From contig JAEMWC010000954.1 of the NCBI GenBank assembly GCA_016490735.1, positions 146,001 through 210,000 on the forward strand: a stretch of 64,000 nucleotides of DNA. Reading direction: 5' to 3'. Below, one piece after another: positions 30,856-38,585 of the stretch; within the stretch, counting starts at the first letter, position 1, and the number at the start of each line of letters is the position of its first letter. The notes beneath the pieces were generated by a model. It searched no databases, was not told where the DNA came from, and worked only from the letters and a program-made list of their open reading frames with translations. This DNA comes from Pachyseris speciosa (Eukaryota; Cnidaria; Anthozoa; Scleractinia; Pachyseridae). A program made the translations under genes and the position numbers.

Positions 30856-30938
30856 ATAATATATGTTTATACTAAATTGTATTTAATACAAACAATCATT
30901 TAATTATTTATTTATTTAATTTATTTAATTTATTTAAT

Positions 30939-31102
30939 TTACATTGATCTCAGAATTAATTTTCCATCAGTCTTTCTCATCTCAATATCCTGCTCATAGA
31001 GGACCAGTGCATACACACTGTAATCAGCATTTGTTGCAGCACTCAAAGTGTATTTGAAAGTCAGTTTTGTCATTCCATCTTTTATGTCCTGCTTCTGTTT
31101 CG
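30939..31102 (-). CDS. Major capsid protein, C-terminal end in a second frame
   Basis: After the frame of 31103-31939 is lost near the CCC/TTT junction at 31115-31121, an open stretch continues with KLTFKYTLSAATNADYSVYA and LVLYEQDIEM to TAA 30939-30941. The β-strand-rich composition and position fit the last strands of the second jelly roll. Confidence 0.75.
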
Positions 31103-31939
31103 TCAAATCAAAATAAATAAAGGGAATATTGTACCGAAATTGCCCCTGTTAAGAAGGGTACTTTCACTGAAATCATTTACAGCTTGAACATATTTCAAAA
31201 CATCTCTAAATACTCTTGTTGGTTCTGTTGATGGTTTATAATGTACCTCTGGATAATCATTACCATTGCCAACCTCAAGATAACAATCAGTCAAAGTTTG
31301 GTTATTTGCAACTGAAAAGGTGTTATAGAGAAATTTATTGGCTGTCTGAGACGAATCATTGTCATCATTGATGATGAATACAAAGACATGCCTGGGTTTG
31401 TTTATTCCTGTGGAAATACGGAAATTGGCAGTCTGTTGTCTTGTTGAATTGCCTCTCTCAACCATTTCTCTCATGTAAGTCCACTTTCTGTTGTCAAGAT
31501 ACTTGCTCATGTATAAGGACTTTCCCGTAGAATTAAAAATAATACGAGGAACAATTAGCTGGAATTTAGTTAGTACCACACGACATTCATCAGTAGCTTG
31601 CCAAATCATATTGTCATCACTCTCAAGTGTCAGGTTCACCTCTACTTTTGAGTTAGGCATGAGTTCATCCCAAAAGCTCTTGAAAAAACCGTATCTGTTC
31701 AATGCTATCTCTGCATTTACTTCACCACCACCATTAAGTAAAGCTTTACGATCTGAGAATCCTTTGTTATAAGCAGCTTGTGCTACTCTGTTTTCAGCGC
31801 CTCTACTGGTGTCAAGATAGAAGAACTCATTGGTTCCCTGACTTACAGCATAACCCTGTGAATACTCAAGCAATGACTTAATATTTGTGGCTTGGTTTGC
31901 ATCACGGCATTCATAAACATCAAGACCATTCATTTTCAC
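31103..31939 (-). CDS. Major capsid protein (double jelly-roll), main block
   Basis: 278 residues. Visible family segments: LDVYECRDANQATNIKSLLE, TNEFFYLDTSRG, YNKGFSDRKALL, ALNRYGFFKSFWDELMPNSK, KPRHVFVFIINDDNDSSQTA, YLEVGNGNDYPEVHYKP, TRVFRDVLKYVQAVNDF. This family is the Polinton/adintovirus major capsid protein, which builds the icosahedral shell as pseudo-hexameric trimers. It overlaps the N-terminal block 31936-32220 by 4 nt in another frame. Both ends of the gene are displaced by single frame changes. Confidence 0.92.
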   Translation of the reverse strand: MKMNGLDVYECRDANQATNIKSLLEYSQGYAVSQGTNEFFYLDTSRGAENRVAQAAYNKGFSDRKALLNGGGEVNAEIALNRYGFFKSFWDELMPNSKVEVNLTLESDDNMIWQATDECRVVLTKFQLIVPRIIFNSTGKSLYMSKYLDNRKWTYMREMVERGNSTRQQTANFRISTGINKPRHVFVFIINDDNDSSQTANKFLYNTFSVANNQTLTDCYLEVGNGNDYPEVHYKPSTEPTRVFRDVLKYVQAVNDFSESTLLNRGNFGTIFPLFILI

Positions 31940-32220
31940 ATTAATGGTGTTAATAAGAGCGTGAACTGAATTAACAATACCATTTCGATCTGCACAGCAA
32001 TGTCAGCTCCATCTGCAAGCTTATTTTCTTTGAAAATAACATTAAAACGGGCATTATACCAGTCAAATGGTGTAGTCTCTCCACTGTTATCAACAACGAA
32101 ACGGTAACCTGTTTTCCTCTGATGAGCATTGTTTGCTACTACAGTATTAAGTGCTGTCTCTAGTTCGAACACTACATCTTCATATCTTTCGATATATTTT
32201 GAGTCACGATAGTTTGACAT
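31936..32220 (-). CDS. Major capsid protein, N-terminal block
   Basis: ATG at 32220, with TCTA exactly 12 nt upstream. It reads YIERYEDVVFELETALNTVV, GYRFVVDNSGETTPFDWYNA, FNVIFKENKLADGADIAV, the first strands of the capsid protein. From about residue 77 the translation is out of frame, and the main block takes over. Confidence 0.88.
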   Translation of the reverse strand: MSNYRDSKYIERYEDVVFELETALNTVVANNAHQRKTGYRFVVDNSGETTPFDWYNARFNVIFKENKLADGADIAVQIEMVLLIQFTLLLTPLM

Positions 32221-32242
32221 ATATTATTGTGTTAGATAAAAG

Positions 32243-32485
32243 TTATTTGATTTTACGAGGTCTGTCTCTCTTTCTTTTGATTAAACCACCAGTCTGGCTC
32301 ACACTCTCAGTTCCACTCTTGTTTCCACTTTTTCTCTTTTTCAAAAGTTCTATGATTTTGTCACCAGCTTTTTTGCCAGCATGTTCACCAATTGTTGTGG
32401 CTGCTTTTTTTCCAGCTGTTTTGATCATATCAGTCACAATACCTTCACCATGTTGTTCATATTTTTTAAACTCAAACCGTTTCAT
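32243..32485 (-). CDS. Small basic Gly/Lys-rich protein
   Basis: 80 residues, strongly basic (KKRKSGNKSG; end LIKRKRDRPRKIK). The middle is a likely helix (TDMIKTAGKKAATTIGEHAG). Small basic proteins of this kind sit beside the capsid genes in Polintons and may be core or cement proteins; no fold is recognised. Upstream is CCTAATAGTAT, a weaker relative of the TCTA element. Confidence 0.6.
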   Translation of the reverse strand: MKRFEFKKYEQHGEGIVTDMIKTAGKKAATTIGEHAGKKAGDKIIELLKKRKSGNKSGTESVSQTGGLIKRKRDRPRKIK

Positions 32486-32498
32486 ATACTATTAGGTT

Positions 32499-33284
32499 TT
32501 ATAATTCTGTCCCTCTCAAGAATAACTCAATATACCAATCTATCCCGTTTAAATCGACTGGAGCTCTAGAAGAGTCTGTGACATAAAAGCGTATTGAGCT
32601 GATTGTATGTGTTGAGACAGGATTCCATGAAAGAAAACGAGGTTTGTAAGTGAAAGGTAAACTTCTAACGAGATCTGTGACTGGAATAACAGCGATTGTA
32701 TTTGTGCTATTTCCATCAACAATGCTATCTATCACCATATCACAATTGATATAAATTTCATCTACTCCTCTTGTAATATCAGGTAGATTTGTTCCATATT
32801 CTGTGGCTGAAACTAATTTTGAATCGAAACCGATAAGTTTTCTGAAATCAAGATTTCTCAGATCCACTCGATAGTTTTCATCAAGTTCAATCAAAATGCG
32901 ATATGTTGACAAAACGAAATACATGTTAATACCATACAGGAATTTTGATTTGTCTGTTTCAGATGGATTCAGTACATGGCTATTTTTACTCATATACTCA
33001 TGAATGTAACTATTGATATCGTCGTATGAATACATCCCGTCAACGAATGTTATTGTTTCCCAGTTTACACCTTTGTCATAGCTGTATTTAATTTGATTAT
33101 TCCCAAAAATATCTCTGATATTGTACCAACTGTATGTCATATTGATAACATTCACAGCCATTTCATATTTCAAATCATTCGTTAATTTAAGAGGTGTATT
33201 GAATCTTTTTTCAAAATCATGACTCTTACTGACACCAATTTTGTCTCTGTTTTTACTGTTGAATCGTAATGAAATTTCTGTCAT
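32499..33284 (-). CDS. Minor capsid (penton-like, single jelly-roll) protein
   Basis: 261 residues, intact. It starts TEISLRFNSKNRDKIG and has FNTPLKLTNDLKYEMAV, YSWYNIRDIFGNNQIKYSYD, FRKLIGFDSKLVSATEYG, INCDMVIDSIVDG and a β-rich C-terminus ending IDWYIELFLRGTEL. Its length and place next to the major capsid gene match the Polinton penton protein that occupies the five-fold vertices. TCTA lies exactly 12 nt upstream of ATG 33284. One of the few unbroken Polinton genes here. Confidence 0.85.
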   Translation of the reverse strand: MTEISLRFNSKNRDKIGVSKSHDFEKRFNTPLKLTNDLKYEMAVNVINMTYSWYNIRDIFGNNQIKYSYDKGVNWETITFVDGMYSYDDINSYIHEYMSKNSHVLNPSETDKSKFLYGINMYFVLSTYRILIELDENYRVDLRNLDFRKLIGFDSKLVSATEYGTNLPDITRGVDEIYINCDMVIDSIVDGNSTNTIAVIPVTDLVRSLPFTYKPRFLSWNPVSTHTISSIRFYVTDSSRAPVDLNGIDWYIELFLRGTEL

Positions 33285-33305
33285 ATACTATTACATTAGA
33301 TAATT

Positions 33306-33560
33306 TTAAATTAGATATTTCATCATTATTTTATTCAACTCACCGGTTTTCAGGATTCCCAGTCTGTTCAATGTATGCAATATTTTTGTGAATTCATTTT
33401 GAACATTTTTGCTGTTGTTGCCGGCTGAAATAGATCCACCAAGCAACTGCAGTCTTGAAAGCATGTCACCCAAAAATGCATCCCTTGAACCCATTCCTTT
33501 CCCTGTTTTGTATTTGTAAGAAGCTAATACATCTGAAATCGTATCTCTATATTTCTTCAA
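33306..33560 (-). CDS. Coiled-coil virion protein, C-terminal frame
   Basis: LKKYRDTISDVLASYKYK-type start, Gly-rich GKGMGSRDAFLGDMLSRL, and a Leu-rich end (EFTKILHTLNRLGILKTGE). No ATG. It is the continuation of 33557-34111 after a frame change at an A9 run on the coding strand (33609-33617). Function unknown. Confidence 0.6.
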   Translation of the reverse strand: MKKYRDTISDVLASYKYKTGKGMGSRDAFLGDMLSRLQLLGGSISAGNNSKNVQNEFTKILHTLNRLGILKTGELNKIMMKYLI

Positions 33561-34111
33561 AGTTTGTATTTCTCTTTTATGAGATTCATTTTCTTCTGGA
33601 GTGAATGATTTTTTTTTCTTCTTCCCATATCCTTGGCTTTTTCTGCAGCTTTCTCCCTTTCTTCAAGAAGTTTTTGTGGGGCGACTTGAGTTAATTCGGA
33701 TGGTTTCAAAAGATTGTGATTTCTTAATATGATTCTATCATCTCTATCGAAATTGTTATCGATCGCTAATATGTTGTGTGTCAAAACCTCTTCTTCAGGT
33801 CCTTCAACTGCTAAAGGAAGTTCCTGACCAAATACAATTGCTCTGCGATTAGCTTCAATAACATCATCAAGTCCTTGTGTTAAAGCCTGTTGATTTTTTT
33901 TCAACTGTTCAATGACTTCATCCTGTTTTTTGTCGACACTTTCTTTTACACTCTTCTGGACATCAATAGAGGGTTTCAGGAATTCTGATGTTGTATCATA
34001 TGCATCCTGTTTTCTGTATTCATAAGTCTTGATAACATCACGAACTTCTCTTGTTTTGTTTCCAGCTTCAATTCCACTTTTAAGAAGCCTTTTCATTCGT
34101 TCTATATCCAT
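33557..34111 (-). CDS. Coiled-coil virion protein, N-terminal frame
   Basis: The best start is ATG 34111, because TCTA lies exactly 12 nt upstream of it; the longer frame to 34117 lacks an ATG. A long charged helix region (KSVKESVDKKQDEVIEQLKK, NQQALTQGLDDVIEANRR) predicts a coiled coil. The C-terminus (EEREKAAEKAKDMG) leads into an A-rich run where the frame changes. It is divergently transcribed from the ATPase gene across a 36-bp gap. Likely structural, by position. Confidence 0.7.
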   Translation of the reverse strand: MDIERMKRLLKSGIEAGNKTREVRDVIKTYEYRKQDAYDTTSEFLKPSIDVQKSVKESVDKKQDEVIEQLKKNQQALTQGLDDVIEANRRAIVFGQELPLAVEGPEEEVLTHNILAIDNNFDRDDRIILRNHNLLKPSELTQVAPQKLLEEREKAAEKAKDMGRRKKNHSLQKKMNLIKEKYKL

Positions 34112-34147
34112 ATACAATTGTGTTAGACTAATCTAAACTATTAACAT
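34112..34147. promoter_or_regulatory. Divergent 36-bp promoter region with two TCTA boxes
   Basis: TCTA on the plus strand at 34132-34135 is 12 nt before ATPase ATG 34148. TCTA on the minus strand at 34124-34127 is 12 nt before ATG 34111. Both are in A/T-rich DNA, resembling the TCTA late promoter of CroV and mavirus. Confidence 0.65.
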
Positions 34148-34785
34148 ATGGAAATCCCTAATTATGATATTCAGGGTTCAAAGAATTCATTCAGACAGTT
34201 GTATCCGTATATGCCAAAAGACACTTTCAGGATGCTGCTGGCTGGTAATTCAGGATCTGGAAAGACAACACTGTTTATGCATCTGATTATGGAACCGTTG
34301 GTCTATTATGATCAGATACATCTTTATGCAAAAAATTTGGATCAAGACAAGTACAGATATCTTCGGAAAGTAATGGATGAAATAAGCAGTCACATTGGAT
34401 ATCCTGCCTTGGTTTGCAGTCAAGAAGAGATATTGCCAGTTGAACAAATAAAAGACATAGATTTGCAGCGATTGGTTGTTTTTGATGATTTTGTCACTGA
34501 CAAGAAACAAGATCAGATAATCAGCTATTTCATTCAGGGAAGACACAAGAACTGTTCAGTCATATATCTCACACAATCATTCTATGGCTGTCCAAAATCA
34601 ATCAGACTCAATTGCAGTCACTTCTGCATTTATGATTTCCCATCCTCAAGAGAAAGGAATCTGATTCACAAGAACTTGGAATTGACAAGAAGAAATACAT
34701 TGAAGCAACCAAGAAACCATATTCCTTCTGTTATGTTGACAAGCCGATGAAGACAATCAAGAGAAATTTTTATGGTGCAGTTTAA
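34148..34785 (+). CDS. FtsK/HerA-type DNA-packaging ATPase
   Basis: Walker A AGNSGSGKTTLF near residue 33 and Walker B LQRLVVFDDFV near residue 115, with YLTQSFYGCPKSIRLNC as the sensor segment. This is the A32-like packaging ATPase common to Polintons, adintoviruses and NCLDVs. The frame that starts at ATG 34148 would stop at 34750, but from about 34675 the expected C-terminal sequence (YSFCYVDKPMKT, ending at TAA 34783-34785) is in another frame, so one base appears missing near there. TCTA sits 12 nt upstream. Confidence 0.93.
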
Positions 34786-34789
34786 TCTA
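34786..34789 (+). promoter_or_regulatory. TCTA box, 12 nt before ATG 34802
   Basis: TCTAATCTAATATTAT precedes the ATG; the same block is repeated before fibre A. Confidence 0.55.
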
Positions 34790-34801
34790 ATCTAATATTA
34801 T

Positions 34802-34954
34802 ATGGCAACATACAATCCAAATCCAGATACATATGAAATGATTCCTACAAAAGGTAAAAAAGACAACAATGGCAACAATGACAACAATGACAACAATGAC
34901 AACAATGACAACAACAATGGCAACAATGGCAACAATGGCAATAATGGTAATTAG
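34802..34954 (+). CDS. Asn/Gly-rich 50-residue microprotein
   Basis: Starts MATYNPNPDTYEMIPTKGKK and then is a repeat of Asn-Asn-Asp and Asn-Asn-Gly triplets to TAG 34952-34954. It has its own TCTA box 12 nt upstream in the same TCTAATCTAATATTATATG setting as fibre A, which argues that it is a real late gene. The low-complexity tail is encoded by an (AACAATGRC)n microsatellite. Function unknown. Confidence 0.6.
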   Translation: MATYNPNPDTYEMIPTKGKKDNNGNNDNNDNNDNNDNNNGNNGNNGNNGN

Positions 34955-34977
34955 ATAGATCAAACTTCACTGTGTTA

Positions 34978-34981
34978 TCTA
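34978..34981 (+). promoter_or_regulatory. TCTA box, 12 nt before fibre A ATG
   Basis: TCTAATCTAATATTATATG ends in the start codon at 34994. Confidence 0.6.
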
Positions 34982-34993
34982 ATCTAATATTAT

Positions 34994-36376
34994 ATGGGAG
35001 TTTTTAATTCTCCACAAGATCAAGATAAAACAAAAACTGGTGAAAGAGGTCCAGCTGGTCCAATTGGTCCCAAAGGTGAAAAAGGTGATAGAGGTCCAAA
35101 AGGTAATACAGGTGCAATTGGTCCACAAGGAGCTACTGGAGCTGTTGGTCCCAAAGGTGATGGACTCAAATTAACACAAGATGGTAATTATGACATTGAA
35201 AACAAAAAAATTAGTAATGTAGCAGACCCAACTTCTGACAAAGATGCCACCAATGTGAGATATGTCAATGATTCTGTGTTGTCAATTGAAGGAACAAGAT
35301 TGAACCCATTCAAATTCCTTCTTGAAGATATATCAAAAACAACTATTCTTAGAAATGCAAATGATCTCGAATTGGAAAATTTTAATAAAAGCCCTTACTC
35401 AATAAATAAAAAAGCCTTGTCTTTTGTTATTACTACTGCTGGTCTTACAACTGTTCTTCGTTTTGATTTGTCACAATTGGAAGTTTCAAAGTACACTTTA
35501 GTTCTTGAGTTTTATACTGATGGTAACCCAAATAATGCAACAGTTGATGACGACAATCTGTCATATAATTTAATTGAAAGAAAGGATTCAATAAAAAGAG
35601 CATTTCCAAAGACTCATCTTGTTGATGGTTATCTCAAAAGAATATTCTTCCTTGAAAAAACAAGTCATGGTTCCACATCAATGGAGTTATTGTTGATTTC
35701 ACCATATTTACAAAATAATAAAAAACATTATGTTATAGTTTATGGTGTTTATGGATTTTCTAATATCATTTTATCACATATTCACGACCCAGCTTTTGAA
35801 ATAGAAGAAGGAAGAATTGTATTTAATAATGAGGTTAAAATGAGTTTTCATAGAATAGTCAATGTTGCACGCCCTATACTTCCACAAGACTGTGCAACTA
35901 AAAAATACGTTGATGATGGTGTAATAGGTAAAGTGAGTACAACATATCTCAATAATAACTTTGTGAAAAAAGATGGAAGCGTTGCAATGACTTCTGATTT
36001 GAATCTTGGAGGTAACAAATTGACTAATGTAGCAGCGCCAACAGCAAACAATGATTCAGCCACAAAGGGGTATGTTGATACTGAAATTGCTGGAATTACT
36101 GGCATTGATGTTTCACCATTTCTTAAAAAAGATGGAAGTGTTGCAATGACTGGTGATCTTGACATGGGTGACAATAAAATAACAAATGTTGGATCTCCAA
36201 CTTCTGACAAAGATTCTGCCAACAAAAAGTATCAAAAAAAGATGGAAGCGTCACACAACAAAAAGTATGTTGATGACCTTGTTCTTTCAGCATCTGGTAC
36301 TCAACGCAACCCATTCGCTTTTGTGTTAAAAGACATATCCAAGTCTTCAGCAGTTAGTGATGCAACAAACCTTTAA
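34994..36376 (+). CDS. Fibre A, collagen-stalk protein, N-terminal block
   Basis: Starts MGVFNSPQDQDKTKTGERG and continues as about 14 Gly-x-y triplets (GPAGPIGPKGEKGDRGPKG, GAIGPQGATGAVGPKGDG), a collagen-like trimeric stalk. After it come phage-tail-fibre-like repeats of the type DLNLGGNKLTNVAAPTANND and SATKGYVD, alternating with a β-rich domain (SFVITTAGLTTVLRFDLSQ). The frame ends at TAA 36374-36376, after which the same domain type continues in frame, so the stop looks like a nonsense change. Probably a vertex spike or receptor-binding fibre, by analogy with adenovirus and phage fibres. Confidence 0.8.
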   Translation: MGVFNSPQDQDKTKTGERGPAGPIGPKGEKGDRGPKGNTGAIGPQGATGAVGPKGDGLKLTQDGNYDIENKKISNVADPTSDKDATNVRYVNDSVLSIEGTRLNPFKFLLEDISKTTILRNANDLELENFNKSPYSINKKALSFVITTAGLTTVLRFDLSQLEVSKYTLVLEFYTDGNPNNATVDDDNLSYNLIERKDSIKRAFPKTHLVDGYLKRIFFLEKTSHGSTSMELLLISPYLQNNKKHYVIVYGVYGFSNIILSHIHDPAFEIEEGRIVFNNEVKMSFHRIVNVARPILPQDCATKKYVDDGVIGKVSTTYLNNNFVKKDGSVAMTSDLNLGGNKLTNVAAPTANNDSATKGYVDTEIAGITGIDVSPFLKKDGSVAMTGDLDMGDNKITNVGSPTSDKDSANKKYQKKMEASHNKKYVDDLVLSASGTQRNPFAFVLKDISKSSAVSDATNL

Positions 36377-36850
36377 ATTGAGAATTTTGATAGATCACCA
36401 TACCACATAAATAAGTCCTCATTGTCTTTTATCATTTCACATAGTGGTAACTTTACATCCAAAATTCGTTTTGATTTGACACCTTTGACAAAAGGACGGT
36501 ACACATTTGTCACTGAGTTTTACTCACCATCTGACCCTAGAAGTGCAACAATTGGATTAATCATTCGGTCTATAAACTTACGTGAGGTGGGACAACCGTT
36601 TCAAAAAGCTTTCCTCAAAACTCCACACGTTGATGGTTACATGAAAAAACTTTTCCAGATAGAAAAAGAAGTGGTGGTCAAGCAGCAATTGAGGATGAAC
36701 TTTCCAGCACAGCTCCTGCGTCTAACACCAAAACACATATCATCGTTTATGGGGCCTATGGCTATCATACCAATTTGTCTTACTTTCTCCATGACCCAGC
36801 TTATGAAATTGAAAACGGCCATGTCGCGTTTGGTAGTAATATTGACATGA
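36377..36850 (+). CDS. Fibre A, middle block
   Basis: An open frame continues directly after the TAA and repeats the β-rich domain seen in the first block (SLSFIISHSGNFTSKIRFDL, GRYTFVTEFYSPSDPRSATI, TPHVDGYMKKLFQIEKE). Near 36668 the frame is lost and the continuation is in 36775-38568. No independent promoter or start exists here, so it is part of fibre A. Confidence 0.7.
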   Translation: MENFDRSPYHINKSSLSFIISHSGNFTSKIRFDLTPLTKGRYTFVTEFYSPSDPRSATIGLIIRSINLREVGQPFQKAFLKTPHVDGYMKKLFQIEKEVVVKQQLRMNFPAQLLRLTPKHISSFMGPMAIIPICLTFSMTQLMKLKTAMSRLVVILT

Positions 36851-38568
36851 AATTAAACAAAATCATCAACCTGCAGGATAACCCCTCAAACCCACAAGAT
36901 GCTGTAAACAAAAGTTATGTGGACCAGAGGTTGCAAACCAAACTCGATACGATTGCACAACAAAATCTAAATATGAACAACAATGCCATTACTGATCTTG
37001 CTCCACCCGTCAATTTAGATGATGCGGTTACAAAAAGATATACTGACGAGTATTTTCTTCGACGAGACGGTTCGACTGCAATGTATGGCGATTTGTCGAT
37101 GGGTGGAAATAGAGTGACGAATTTAGCGGACGTGGTGAATGAAACTGATGCAGTGAACTTCAGAGTTTTAAATCGAGCTGGAATAGCTATTAGAGCGAAC
37201 ACTTTATTGTTGAATGGAACAAATGCGATGGCAGCAGACTTAAAACTTGGAGGGCATAAAATCATTAACTTAAAAGAAGGAACAAATAAAACCGATGCCG
37301 TAAATTTAGATCAATTAGAAAAAAGTCATATTTCATCTGCTTCTCATCCAAAGAATGCTTTCAAATATTTGATGAATGATATCGATGAAGTCAGTACTGA
37401 ATATGGCTTGAAAGTCAATGGATATGTCAATTTACCTCGTTCACCGCATTTGATTTTAAAAAAGGTCATTGATGTAGACTTGAATAAAGAAGCTAATCAT
37501 ATTTACAGAGCTAGAATTGGATTTAATATGTATACAATAAAAGATGGAAAATACACTTTCATTCTTGAATGGCTATTTCCTGATTATGAAGGAATGAGTC
37601 TTAGTAGTGTAACATTCAGTGCAACTGGTGGAATTACAATTCATAAGACTGTAGGGAGAAAATTTGATAACAGAAATGAAGATCATTCGAGATATTTATT
37701 ATGGATTGAAAAACCTTCAGTAAGTTCACCACCTGAATATTTATATTGTACGATTCATATTAATGCTAACCCAACTTATCCAAATAAGTACAAAGTTCAT
37801 TGTGTTGCATATGGTATTGATTTTGAAGCAGCAGACGTTCCATCAAGTGTTTACGACTTCGCAGAAGCTTATAAAATCGTGAATGAAAAAATGCAATTAC
37901 AAACTGATTTAGATTTGAATGGACATGCTTTGATTAATAATTCATCAAACTTATTTGACGGTCAAAATGGTGAATTGACAATGCTAAATAATATTAATAT
38001 GAACAGCTTTCTTATAAGTGAGGCCAAACTTGGTGGTGATTTAAATCTGAATGGCTATAGAATTCATAATAATAGTTTGAATCTATTTCGTTCAAGCGTT
38101 ACAGGTGTAATTATGGAAACAGCTTTCGATCTCGGAGGATTTGCTCTCTATCAGCCAAAATTAGGAGGTGATCTAAATTTGAATGGGAATAATATAATTG
38201 GTCAAATACAATATTTAAATTGCTTTGTCAAAGCCAATCGAGGACATAATAAGAATGTTTTAAAGCCTGTATTGATAAATGGCTCTGATTTTTTAGTTAT
38301 TCACAACAATAACTTTCATATTAAGAATATGTATGTATTACAAGGAACAAAACCCGGAATATTCTACTTCAAGACAAAAGCTGAAGGTGGTGGGCCTTTG
38401 CCATTACCAGCAACTGTTTATGAACACAGACAATCTTCTTTAAGTAGAAACATCACAACGGTCAACATCAACAAATCATTATCGAGAGGCTATTTAATCA
38501 TTGATTATTCACATCCTAATACAGGTGCATTTGATACAACATTCACACTTGAAGTGGTCATGAATTAA
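36775..38568 (+). CDS. Fibre A, C-terminal block
   Basis: Begins inside the previous block with FLHDPAYEIENGHVAFGSNI, then further repeats (MKLNKIINLQDNPSNPQDAV, NKSYVDQRL, DLSMGGNRVTNLADVVNET, DLKLGGHKIINLKEGTNKTD) and a long C-terminal β-rich region with DLNLNGYRIHNNSLNLF and GDLNLNGNNIIG, ending at TAA 38566-38568. The repeated D-L-N-L-N/G-G pattern is the shaft-type repeat of tail fibres. The C-terminal 150 residues could be the head. No catalytic motif seen. Confidence 0.75.
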   Translation: MSYFLHDPAYEIENGHVAFGSNIDMKLNKIINLQDNPSNPQDAVNKSYVDQRLQTKLDTIAQQNLNMNNNAITDLAPPVNLDDAVTKRYTDEYFLRRDGSTAMYGDLSMGGNRVTNLADVVNETDAVNFRVLNRAGIAIRANTLLLNGTNAMAADLKLGGHKIINLKEGTNKTDAVNLDQLEKSHISSASHPKNAFKYLMNDIDEVSTEYGLKVNGYVNLPRSPHLILKKVIDVDLNKEANHIYRARIGFNMYTIKDGKYTFILEWLFPDYEGMSLSSVTFSATGGITIHKTVGRKFDNRNEDHSRYLLWIEKPSVSSPPEYLYCTIHINANPTYPNKYKVHCVAYGIDFEAADVPSSVYDFAEAYKIVNEKMQLQTDLDLNGHALINNSSNLFDGQNGELTMLNNINMNSFLISEAKLGGDLNLNGYRIHNNSLNLFRSSVTGVIMETAFDLGGFALYQPKLGGDLNLNGNNIIGQIQYLNCFVKANRGHNKNVLKPVLINGSDFLVIHNNNFHIKNMYVLQGTKPGIFYFKTKAEGGGPLPLPATVYEHRQSSLSRNITTVNINKSLSRGYLIIDYSHPNTGAFDTTFTLEVVMN

Positions 38569-38572
38569 TCTA
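38569..38572 (+). promoter_or_regulatory. TCTA box, 13 nt before fibre B ATG
   Basis: TCTAAATTAATATTATAATG; same architecture as the fibre A box with one extra base. Confidence 0.5.
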
Positions 38573-38585
38573 AATTAATATTATA

